A stretch of 64,000 nt of DNA from Corylus avellana (taxonomy: Eukaryota > Streptophyta > Magnoliopsida > Fagales > Betulaceae). The translations under genes were made by a program, and so were the position numbers. Under the pieces are notes generated by a model. That model had not been told where the DNA came from. It saw only the letters and a list, made by a program, of their open reading frames with translations, and made no database searches. Shown in pieces: positions 21,440 to 30,519 of this stretch (positions within the stretch are counted from its first letter, which is position 1; each line of letters begins with the position of its first letter). The stretch is from the NCBI RefSeq assembly GCF_901000735.1, contig NC_081543.1, forward strand, positions 17,574,457 to 17,638,456. The letters run 5' to 3'.

Positions 21440-22000
21440 GGGGATGATGTGATAGTAGCCCCGGGAAGAGAGGAAGATAATTCATTGTCATTGGAGGGTG
21501 ATCAGACTCTTGATTGCTCTTGTTCTGTTTCAGTGACGAGTGAGAACAATAGTTTGTGTGGAGAGGAAATCTTGCTTCTTGAGGCTTATTCTGATGTAGG
21601 AACTCAGAGTTCCATAGAAACTGGGCGGAGTTTATGCGGTGTTGATGTTGTTGCTAAGGCCGGCAATCCAGTGGAACCAAATGATGAGACAAAGATTGTG
21701 AGTGATCCTGTTGTTGTGGCTGTGAGTCTTGAGGAAGAGATGGGCGATGGCTCTGATCCAAAGCCATCTGCAGCTCTTCTTCAGTTGCCTCTGGAAAGAG
21801 CGGTGAATGGAACATTTGGCCGCAGTGTTTTTGAGGTGGATTATGTGCCTCTTTGGGGATTTACATCTATGTGGGGAAGAAGACCCGAGATGGAAGATGC
21901 AGTTGATGTGGTACCTCGTTTTCTGAAGATTCCTGTTCAAATGCTAATCGGTGACCGGGTTGCAAACTATTGTCGTGATCGTGTCCATTCATCAATCTCT
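21440..22000 (+). pseudogene. Captured clade-A protein phosphatase 2C fragment (HAB1/ABI1-like), open reading frame
   Basis: In the open frame 21263-22312 (349 codons; the first codon is TTG), residues about 60-246 look like the N-terminal half of an HAB-type PP2C, the ABA co-receptor family. A conserved Ser/Glu-rich regulatory region (SLSLEGDQTLDCSCSVSV, then KPSAALLQLPLE) is followed by the start of the catalytic domain (RSVFEVDYVPLWGFTS, GRRPEMEDAV, PRFLKIPVQMLIGDRV). It jumps directly to ANYCRDRVHSSIS. The roughly 25 residues expected in between, with the metal-binding DGHGG, are missing, and the rest of the catalytic domain is absent, so it cannot be an active phosphatase. No introns are seen. 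Recognition rests on remembered family sequence. Confidence 0.82.
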
Positions 22001-22507
22001 TGGGCAACTCAGCATTTTAAGTTGCTGAAGTATCTGGTTGGCTTGAGGCATCGATGGCGTTGGAAGAAAACGAATGTGGGAAGGTTTAGGCTTTGGACTG
22101 TATTGGGCCTTGAGCTGCATTGTGTTTCTTTGGCAGCTTTCTTTCAATGGCATACAACAGAAGGTGCTAGTGTGCGACAGACTAAGAAAGAAAAAAAAAA
22201 AAGAAAAAAAAAGGAAAATGTGAGAAGAGATGTGTGTGCTGTCACGGTTGTGTTGCAAATGGTGGAATTGGGCATTGTGGAAGTCAGACTTGGGCAGTGT
22301 GTGTTCACGTGAGCTGGCTTGCTTGGGAAGCTGAATAGTGCGAAGGTGGGGAAGTGCGAACAAATATCAGACAATGGTTTGGGCTTTTGGCCTGCATTTT
22401 GACCCTAGGCTGCATTTGTATTTCAATATTCTTTGTATTCACTTGTAATAAGCAGCTTTCTTTCAATTGCACACCTTGTGGGCAAGGTGTTTTAAAGGAG
22501 CGGATAA
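22001..22507 (+). other. Unassigned 3' part of the PP2C-carrying element
   Basis: The open frame continues to 22312 with no recognisable domain and a Lys-rich low-complexity stretch from an A/G run at about 22190-22220. A partly repeated phrase occurs twice: GAGCTGCATTGTG...GCAGCTTTCTTTCAATGGCA at about 22112-22152 and GGCTGCATTTGT...GCAGCTTTCTTTCAATTGCA at about 22413-22472. This suggests a local duplication. The purine-rich tract sits just before 22508. Confidence 0.5.
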
Positions 22508-22835
22508 TGTAATGGGTTAAAGTAGATGTAATAGGTACTATTATAATATAGTTTAGTTAGTTGAGAAGGTTATAATACAGTTTAGTTAGTTGAGAGTTAG
22601 TTGAAGTGCTAGTTAGGGGAGGATGTATAAATAGTCTGAATGAGAATGCAATCAGTAGCTTTTGAGACAATTGTTCATTGTGAACTTGGCGGAGGAGTCC
22701 TCGAATACTCAAGGAGGTTTAGGTATCCTCGAAATACCTAGTTCAATAGTCAATTCATTCATTCTTTCTATTCTTTCTCTCTTTCCTTTCCATATTGGCA
22801 TTCATAGCAGCTGTTATTAGAACAGAACTGTTACA
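22508..22835 (+). repeat. 3' LTR of the PP2C-carrying element
   Basis: It is 328 bp, the same length as the left copy, with three differences counted by eye, and ends GAACTGTTACA before the GCGGG duplication. Confidence 0.93.
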
Positions 22836-22840
22836 GCGGG

Positions 22841-23968
22841 TTGGAGCTCCGGTGGTCTGGTTTGGAGATCGGCGGTCACCGGTAGTGCTAATCAGCTATG
22901 TTACGTGTTTGGCAGCCCAGGACATTCACGGGGGTGCTTCTGCTTGGCTTCCTCTGGCAGATCGTGCAGGTCAGTGATGGCTTGGGCTGGTCACTTGGAT
23001 CTCCGGCGAGAGTGGATCGTGAGGCTCCACTTGATTGTGAACGTGGGAGGCAGATCTGTGCAGATCTGCTATGGACAAAGCAGATCGGTGAGTCCTTCCG
23101 GTTGATTGTTGCCGGAATACGTGCTCACACCGTGATTAATTTTTTTTTATGAGAAACTAACTAGTTTTTTCCATATACGGTGCCAATAGTTAGAACAGTT
23201 TTCTTCACAGTGGATACGCATTTTTTTTGGGGCCTTTAAAATCTGCAATACGAGATTGTTGTGCACTCTAAATCACTACAAAAAAGTAAAAAGCATCAAA
23301 GGTCAGGATCGTGCTTCGGTGCACAATCATTTAATATGTTCAAATTGACTAATTGAGCCATAATTTGTAATTTTTGGGAAGAAAGAATGTCTTTTTGTTA
23401 AGAGCCTATTTATAGGCTTGAGTAGTTGAATTAGACTTAAACTAGCTATTCTTCTTTGAGTTGTATTACGAGTCTATAGTTGAGTTAGATTTGAATTTAT
23501 TCTCCTTATTGGAGTTAATCTGGGATTCTTGTGATCTTGAGTTGGAATTGAGCTCTTATTGCTATTAATTAAATAGCCTTTGCTATTTAATTAATATTTT
23601 TATGAGCCTATCTTAGCCATTGGAGCCAAAATTTGGTGGGTTTATAAGATGAATTTATTCCCAACAAATAACATATCACAAAATAAATTAAACATTCAAT
23701 ATATTTATTGATAATAACAAATCAAACAAAGTAAGCTTTGATATGAACAAAAATATAATGAATCAAAATAAACTTGTCCTCATGGAATTACTCTCAAATA
23801 AAAATCATCTCCAACATTCAATCATCAAAAGGGATTTCATACTCATTATCCTAATCATTTCCATTTAGTTACCATGACAAAAGGGCTGAAAATAAGAATG
23901 AGTTGATATTTCAGTACTGCAGGCATCGAACGTTCAATGGTCCCCCCTTCAAACGTTTGGTGTACTTT
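22841..23968. other. Non-coding stretch between retroelements
   Basis: The GC-rich flank 22841-23140 repeats themes from 20100-20197 (TTGGAGCTCCGG, GATCTCCGGCGAGAGTGG), so the retrotransposon landed in a locally duplicated sequence. From 23150 on the DNA is AT-rich. A block AATTACTCTCAAATAAAA...CAACATTCAATCAT at 23786 is repeated at 24017. No gene is supported. Confidence 0.5.
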
Positions 23969-24079
23969 ACTTGTCGTTCTTCATTGATTGATGATTGAAT
24001 ACCAAGGGTTATTTGAAATTACTCTCAAATAAAATCTTCTCCAACATTCAATCATTAATCTATGAAGAACGACAAATAA
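23969..24079. repeat. Inverted repeat, about 30-bp arms
   Basis: CTTGTCGTTCTTCATTGATT...GATTGAAT (23969-24000) is nearly the reverse complement of ATTCAATCATTAATC...GAACGACAAAT (24047-24079), with a loop of about 46 bases. A stable hairpin is possible; function unknown. Confidence 0.6.
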
Positions 24080-24230
24080 AATTTTCTTTGTGCTTAATTG
24101 TTTCATATTTTGATTCATTATAAAATTGTCTTATCCCTAAAATCATCTCTCTCTGATTAGGTAAGGTCTGGCACCTAGAATATTTGATTTAAATGGAAGG
24201 CAAATGACAAAGCCAAGCTCAGTACCTCTA

Positions 24231-24556
24231 GCTCTGATACCATGAAAGAAAAGATAATCGTAAAATAAATTAAAGGAATGGACACAAGAATTTGCATGGT
24301 TTGCCTTAAGGACTACATTATTGCTCTTATTTACTTGGTTAGATTTACAATATTATAAAAGACTCATATTTATAGGAGAATTTGAGTAAATTACGTGAAA
24401 GGTCTCCTATAGCTTACTTTTGAGTTTATTGCTACGAATTAATACATATAGATGTAACATAGTAATCTAAACGGACATAAGGTCTACTAAGTAATACAAA
24501 CAATCTTGATGTCTTTAATCATGAGATTTTATTTTTAAGACTCTCCACCCATTTCA
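24231..24556 (-). repeat. Copia-like LTR with adjacent tRNA-Met primer site
   Basis: On the minus strand an LTR-like unit runs from TGAAATGGGTGGAGAG (24556) to ATCTTTTCTTTCA (24243). It is immediately followed by TGGTATCAGAGC (24242-24231), the standard initiator-Met primer site. The TG...CA ends and the primer site support a 5' LTR. No polyprotein is recognisable further left, so the element is truncated or gene-less. Confidence 0.6.
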
Positions 24557-24565
24557 CCAAACAAT

Positions 24566-25398
24566 GGATCAGGATCCCCAACAATGGGGAGAAAATTGCC
24601 AGTCAAAATTTTTTGAAATCCTGGCCCTTCAATATCATCTAAAGGTCTACAATTCGCCACGTGTCCCATTACTAATAAAATATTATTTAAAAATTTTTAA
24701 AAAATATAAAACAAAGTAATAAAATAATAAAATAAAATATTAAAAATATATGGGGTGGCCGGTCACCCCATTTTTGCCATAGGGGTGGCTGGCCACCCCC
24801 AAGTGAGCCATGGGGCCACCCCCATGGCCAAATCAACAAAAGACGAGAAAGATTCATCACCAATACCTTCGCAGCTCCGTAGCTACAATTTCTTCATCGT
24901 TTTACAGCTCCGCCTTAGCCAACTCAAGCCCCAATCGTCTGCTCAAATTCCTGATAAACAGACTCTCCAAGCCAAATCTTGCATCAAAATCCTCATTTTC
25001 CCAAAACCCATATCCCCTAGCAAACTTAATTTCTTATTCAAGGCCTTCCCCAAAGCAGACAAGGATTGATAACTCTTTTAAAGCAGGAAAATTCACAACC
25101 CAACTGAAAAAGATGAGCCTAGAGAGATTAATGCAGAGAGAGGTGCGGTGGGTACAGGCTGAAGAGAGAGAATTCAGAGAGGAAAGAGAGAGAGGGTTGG
25201 ATAGGGGGTGGTTCACTTGGGGGTGGCTATATTTTAATTTTTTATTTTATATTTTCCTTTTAAACTTTAATTAATATTTTAATATTTTATTATTAGTAGA
25301 ACACGTGGCGAATTATAAACCTTAGGATGATATTGAAGGGTCAGAATTTCAAAAAATTTTGGCTGGCAATTTTCTTCCCATTGCTGGGATCCTGATCC
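24566..25398. mobile_element. Mutator-like TIR element (833 bp) with imperfect 9-bp TSD
   Basis: Long terminal inverted repeats of about 130 bp start GGATCAGGATCCC on both sides and share GAAAATTGCCAG, AAAATTTTTTGAAAT, CCCTTCAATATCATC and AATTCGCCACGTG in inverse order. The flanking 9-mers CCAAACAAT (24557-24565) and CCAGACAAC (25399-25407) match at 7 of 9 positions, as expected for an old Mutator-type duplication. The interior has GC-rich palindromes (GGGGTGGCCGGTCACCCC at about 24754 and GGGGTGGCTGGCCACCCCC at about 24782). It also has a 154-codon open frame (24810-25274) that I do not recognise, which could be a captured gene piece. Confidence 0.75.
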
Positions 25399-25407
25399 CC
25401 AGACAAC

Positions 25408-26496
25408 ACGGCCAGTTTGATCTATATCCCAAGAACTCTCATTTTCTCTCAAGTTTAATTAAAGCTCTTTCACTAAAAAAAAAGAAAAAGCGCCGCCCAA
25501 AATACGAGCCATACGACCATTTCATCCTGTTTATTTCCCACCATACAGTTTTTTCAAAAAGAAAACAACAAATGTACGCACCTCTCTTTCATTGCATCAT
25601 TGTAAGCGTCACTCTTTTCCTCGCTATCAAAGTTTGTGATTTTAATGTTTTATATATTAACCGATTGATGTTGGTCTTATGGGGTTACTAAAAAACTGAT
25701 TTTGAATAATATGTAAATGATCATGATGTTTTCTTGAATGGCCAAACGCACGTAGAGTTGTTTTCTCCTAGCTTGAATGACAACGCTTTACTTCCATTAA
25801 TGTTCCAAATGAAAGATATTGCAGTTTGAAGAAGTAGACGAGTCCTAGATTGAGAATGTTTTATTTAAATAAAGATTTCTTGTTATGAAAAATTTTTAAT
25901 TTAGAAAATACTAGAGAAGTAAAACCCTCCAACACATTGCCCACAAAATGTGTCAAAAGAAAAGAAAGAAAGAAAAAATGAGAAACGCTTTATAAGAGGA
26001 GGGCACGTGTGTAGAGGAGATAATTTTTGCCCATGAAGTTAGAGAAGGTGAAATCCGTAGTTTTTGACTTCTTGTCAGGTTGAGTGCGCCTAGAGTTAAT
26101 CGGTTGGCTTGAAAGGAATGTCTGCAACCATAGGCATTGCCACGGTTGCAAAGATTGTGCAACCTTAGTACACGGGGCATAACAGTGCACATGAGCCTTA
26201 CTATTAATAGTTAATACTCTCTTAATTAGAACTATTTAATGCTTTGTTGAAAAGAATGTGTTTTCTATATGATTCACAAGAAAAGTTAGTGTTTAAGAAA
26301 ATGAAGTTAACTCAACTATTTTATGGTTGATGATCTTTTTACTGAGCTTTTTTCACTCACCCCTTTATGTTTTGTTTTCAAGTTATGAGCAATATAATGC
26401 AAGAATGTGGGGTTATGATCATATTAGTAGAGAGCATGATCGTAAAACTATTTATTTATCTTAAATAAGTGCATTTGTGCAACAAGGGAATTTTTA
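25408..26496. other. AT-rich spacer, nothing recognised
   Basis: No long open frame with domain motifs, no inverted termini and no clear repeat was found. Short frames on either strand lack support. Confidence 0.5.
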
Positions 26497-26806
26497 TGTT
26501 GAAATATATATAGAATATAAAATATTAAAATATGAAAGAGAAAGAAAAGAGAGCGGAAGCGGAGAGAGACGTATGGGCTACATCTTGTATATTCACTGTA
26601 TCAAACAATATTACATAACTCTCTATTTATAGAGAGACAATGAGTAGTGATGAAAAAACCCTAAAGTAGACCTAAACTAATTAAGGAAGAAAATAAACCT
26701 TACAAGAAAATATAATAACGGAGAATAATATTCTAACATAAAGATAAATAACTTATTAATGAAAATATTAATAAACCTAATTTAGAAAATATAAAATATT
26801 CCAACA
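26497..26806 (-). repeat. Possible solo LTR (310 bp)
   Basis: The ends are inverted: TGTTGAAAT at 26497 and ATTCCAACA at 26806. The interior has a TCTCTATTTATAGAGAG box (about 26619-26635), as seen in Copia LTR promoters. No primer site, internal region or matching 5-bp duplication was found, so the call rests on structure. Confidence 0.5.
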
Positions 26807-27267
26807 ATAACTATGAAATTTTTTATTATCATCATCATGATATTTAGAGATTTTGACCAAACAATTCTGCATTCAATGAAGTTTTAAGTTTGATAACATT
26901 TTTATCATGCTTTTATTGCCACATTTACTCATTTAGTTAGATTCTCTATTAAACCTTGTAATACTTTGCACTTCTGAGAGGATTAGTGAACAAACTTGAC
27001 CCTAACGGGTTGGGAGTGTTAATGAATAAATTCGTAAATCTAACTCATCTCATAAAACCGGTTTAATAAGAGAGAGTTGTCCACTCTTTATAAACATTAT
27101 CAAAATCTTGTTCACAAGCAATATAAGATTATTCCTCAACAGTTAAAATGATGTCTCCAAATCTAACACCCATCCCCATTGTGTTGTCTGCGAAGCAGCT
27201 ACAAATTTTAGAGGTTGATTGAATGATAGGAATTAAGAGAGATAAGGAGGTAGATGAGTTGTCTAAG

Positions 27268-27681
27268 TGTGACGTCTCACATTGCCTGGGCATGGAAAAG
27301 ATGATGTGTTTATATGGAATTTATTCTCTATAAATGGTATGAGGCCTTCTGGGGGTAAATCCATTAATAAAACCGTGCGGGCTTGGCCCAAAGCGGACAA
27401 TATTATATCACTTAGAACATGAATGTTACATATGGTATCAGAGATATGGCCCAACCTGGAGCGTGCACAAGCCCATGAGAGTCGCCAACGAGGATACTGG
27501 GTCTTAAAAGGGGGTGATTGTGACGTCTCACATTGCTTGAACATGAAAAAGATGATGTATTTATATGGAATTTACTCTCTCTAAATGGTATGAGGCCTTT
27601 TGGGGGTAAACCCATTAATAAAACCATGCAGACTTAGCTCAAAGCGGACAATATCATATCACTTAGAATAAGGATGTTACA
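27268..27681 (+). mobile_element. Complete TRIM (414 bp; two 163-bp LTRs)
   Basis: LTR1 (27268-27430) and LTR2 (27519-27681) both start TGTGACGTCTCACATTGC and end ATGTTACA. The 88-bp interior opens with a Met primer site (TGGTATCAGAG, 27433-27443) and closes with a polypurine tract (AAAAGGGGGTGAT, 27507-27518). It has no coding capacity, as in TRIMs. The left duplication CTAAG is at 27263-27267. The right one was cut by the next element: CTA at 27682-27684, continuing as AG at 28875-28876. Confidence 0.9.
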
Positions 27682-27684
27682 CTA

Positions 27685-28872
27685 GGCTCCGTTTACTTCG
27701 ACGTAAAATGGTTTCCTTCGTAAAATATTTTCAGGAAAATCATTTTCCCTGAAAATATTTTCCGTCGAAAACATTTTACAGCGTTTATCTCGTACACGGA
27801 AATTTTTTTTTTTAATATCTTTTTTTATATATATTTTTTCCAATAAGGTCCTCGCCGTGACCTGCACGGGACTTGTTCGAGACTTCGCAGGGACCTGCCC
27901 GGGACCTCGCCGAAACTTAACCGGGACTTGTCCGGGACCTTGCTGGGACCTACCTGGGACTTGATCGGGACCCGCCTGGGACCTGCCGGAGACTTGCCTG
28001 GGACCCGCCCGAGACCTGCCCTGGACCTGACCGGGACTTGCCTGGGACCTCCTGGGACTTGACTGGACCCGCCCGAGACTTGCCCGGGACCCACCCAGGA
28101 CTTGACTAAGACCCGCCCGGGACCTTGCCGGGACCCGCCTAGAACTTGACCGGGACTTGATCGGGACCCGCCGAGACTTGACCGAAACCTGCCTGGGACC
28201 CATTGGGACTTGACTAGGACCCGCCCAGGACTTGCTCGGGGCCTCGCCGGGACCTGCCCGGGACTTACTCGGGACCTCACTGGGTCCCGGTCAGGTCCCG
28301 GGTGAGTCCCAAGCAAGTCCTAGTTAGGTCGCAGGCAAGTCTCGGTCAGGTCCCGGGTGGGTCCCAGTCAAGTCTCGGGCGGGTCCCGGTCAAGTCCCGA
28401 GCGGGTCCCGCCGGGGTCCTAGGCAGCTCCCGGTCAAGTCTTGGAAGAGTCCCGGGTGGGTCCCGGTTAGGTCCCGGGCGGGTCCCGGGCAAGTCCCGGC
28501 CAGGTCTTGCCGGGGTCCTGGGTAGGTCCCAGTCAAGTCTCGGGCAGGTCCGAGGCGGGTCCCAGTCAAGTCCCGGGCTGGTTCAGGGCAGGTCCTGGGC
28601 GGGTCCCGGTCAAGTCCCGGGCAAGTCCCGGTCAAGTCCCGGTGAGGTTTTGGGTGAGTCTTGGCAAGGTCCATCGATTTAAGAATGAGATGCTCATAGT
28701 CGGAAAATAGTTTACGGTTTTCAAAATCGTAAACCATTTTCTGAAAATTAAAGAATAATTTTCGGTCAGAAGGAAAATATTTTTCGTTGACCACTATTTT
28801 ACGTCAAAGTAAACACTGTAAAATACGAAAATCATTTTCTAGAAACTATTTTACGTCAAAGTAAACGGAGCC
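27685..28872. mobile_element. TIR element (about 1.19 kb) nested in the TRIM's target duplication
   Basis: The ends are inverted: GGCTCCGTTTACTTCGACGT at 27685, and at 28872 its reverse complement with one change (TTTGACG). A second inverted copy, TATTTTACGTCAAAGTAAAC, lies internally at 28793-28814. The flanks are TA on the left (27683-27684) and TAA on the right (28873-28875), compatible with a TAA or TA duplication of the Harbinger or mariner kind. The interior has no transposase and is filled by a GC-rich inverted minisatellite. Confidence 0.75.
27850..28680. repeat. Large inverted minisatellite (units GGGACTTGNCC/GGGACCTGCC) inside the TIR element
   Basis: From about 27850 to 28287 the plus strand is a run of 10-11-bp steps of the form CGGGACCTGCC or GGGACTTGACC. 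From about 28287 to 28680 it is the inverse form, GGGTCCCGGTCAAGTCCCG. The switch point is near 28285-28290. Each arm is about 400 bp, so the whole could fold into an imperfect hairpin or cruciform. The open frames on both strands (Ser/Arg/Pro/Gly/Val-rich) are by-products of the repeat and are not genes. Confidence 0.85.
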
Positions 28873-28876
28873 TAAG

Positions 28877-29127
28877 ATATGCAAATGTGTGGCTTTACAT
28901 TTGTGGAGCAACTTGGTTGAAGTCACTTGTTCAAAGAGCACTTGGGACAAACATGTACACCTCAAGCTACAGTTCAAATAATAGCCCATAAACAACAAAA
29001 TAGAGCACATTTGAAAGGGAAGGATAAATGGATAATGCTGTAGAAGAAGCCGACCGAAAACCAAGGAAACAAGGATGCGACAGAGACAGCAACAAAAAAG
29101 AGAAAAAAGAATAAAAAAATTAAATTA

Positions 29128-29168
<41 letters not shown>

Positions 29169-30504
29169 GGTCAGGGCCAGCTAAACAAATTTAGAGGCTG
29201 AAGACAACAATTTTAAATGGAGTCTTTTTTTCTTTATATAAATATTAATTAAATAGTAATTAGTTATATTGATCTAACTTTTACGCTAGGCAAATAATTA
29301 GTTATAGTCTTCATATATGAAAATGAGAAATGCTAGGTACTCTTTTGGTATTCTCTTAGTCACAGGTGTATATTATTTTATAAAAACCAAGTAAAAGAAA
29401 TAAGGATTTTTTTTTTTTTTTTTGCTTTTTAGAAAATAATATCTACCTACGACTAGAAAAATACTAGGAAAACAGGAAGAGATCTCCTAGTATTCCCCAT
29501 GAAAATCCAATAATTCATGAAATAATCAAATAAAAAAATTAATGCAAGTGGCTGAGTGAGCTTTTGGTAATTAGAATTTATTAACCTTTTTTTTATCACT
29601 AATCCCTTATGGAATGATTTTAAGGACTTGAACCATGAGTTAGAAAATCATGAAGTTGGAGAAGAGAATTTTAGAATGAGACTTTCCATCTTCTGATCAT
29701 AATTTACGAGAAAGTCTAGGCTTCTTTATTAGGCTTCATTCTCCTAACTTCATTGATTCAGAACATCTGTTCCTTGATAGTATTTGTTGATACTTTCAAA
29801 GTTAAAAGAAAGAAAGAATCACCCGACACCCCTCTCCCCACTCTGGTTTTTTTCTAGAGGACACAATCACAATAAACCAATAATATATATATTTCTATTG
29901 ATCAAATATCATGCAAATTCTTTCTACACTAATCGAACCTTACTCTATGTATTTTGGTATTAAATCAAAATTTCAATTTTTTTTTTTTAGAAATTCATTG
30001 AAGAAGTTCTATTTGCTCAATAAATTTACCTCTATTTTTTTGTTTGTCCATTACTTACGTAATAAAGCTAAAAAGGTTATGATAAACCTGGAAAAATTTG
30101 AAACTAAAAATAGGATCTTTGACAAACATAATCAAAAAACATTATTATTTCAATACAAGATCACAAGATAAGGGCTATGGAAATTTATATATATATATAT
30201 ATATTTGAGACTTTCAAAAATTGAATGTTGGAGAAGAAATGGGAATAACATAGTATTGATATCAATTTTTAACAGTTTAATGCTACGAATTGAATGCTAT
30301 TGATTTTTAATACTATATTTTTAAGAAATTCTTAAGTGATTTTAGAAAAAAAAAAAAAAAAAATCAATTTGAAAATCAAGTGGGAAGTGTGAACTCTAGA
30401 AGAAAAAAAATATAAGAATAATCTTACAATGTGTCAATTATAAGTAGTGGAATAAGATTCTCTCTATTTCATTTCACATGAAATGAAGAGTATCCATTTA
30501 GTTT
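28877..30504. other. AT-rich spacer with simple repeats
   Basis: Contains a (TA)n run at about 29136-29164, another at about 30188-30204, and A/T homopolymers near 29407-29422 and 30346-30362. A phrase 'AGGGTCAGGGCCAGC...TTTAGAGGCTGAAGAC' at about 29168-29205 recalls the edges of dispersed hAT-like repeats, but no partner end could be fixed. No gene is supported. Confidence 0.45.
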
Positions 30505-30519
30505 AAAATGAGGGATTAA

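Larger units (their letters stand above)
20198..22835 (+). mobile_element. Young gag-only LTR retrotransposon with captured PP2C gene fragment, TSD GCGGG
   Basis: Two 328-bp LTRs (20198-20525 and 22508-22835) begin TGTAATGGG and end CTGTTACA, and differ at only three positions. Perfect GCGGG duplications lie at 20193-20197 and 22836-22840. A tRNA-Met-type primer site (TGGTATCAAGAGC, 20528-20540) follows the left LTR, and a purine-rich tract (AAAGGAGCGGATAA) precedes the right one. The interior has a gag gene with two frameshifts, then a stretch derived from a clade-A PP2C, then an unassigned tail. No pol is present, so it is a non-autonomous Ty3-like element of the TR-GAG kind. The low LTR divergence indicates recent movement. 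Confidence 0.93.

Noticed and set aside
21632..22374. Three minus-strand frames (76-123 codons)
   Set aside because: They are shadows opposite the open gag/PP2C frame of the retrotransposon.
27850..28680. Possible CRISPR-like array
   Set aside because: Units are contiguous, degenerate and without unique spacers, and the genome is a plant; it is a minisatellite.
27682..28682. Several long open frames on both strands (up to 173 codons), Ser/Arg/Pro/Gly-rich
   Set aside because: They follow the 10-11-bp minisatellite in every frame; long frames here are a result of the repeat and its low stop-codon content.
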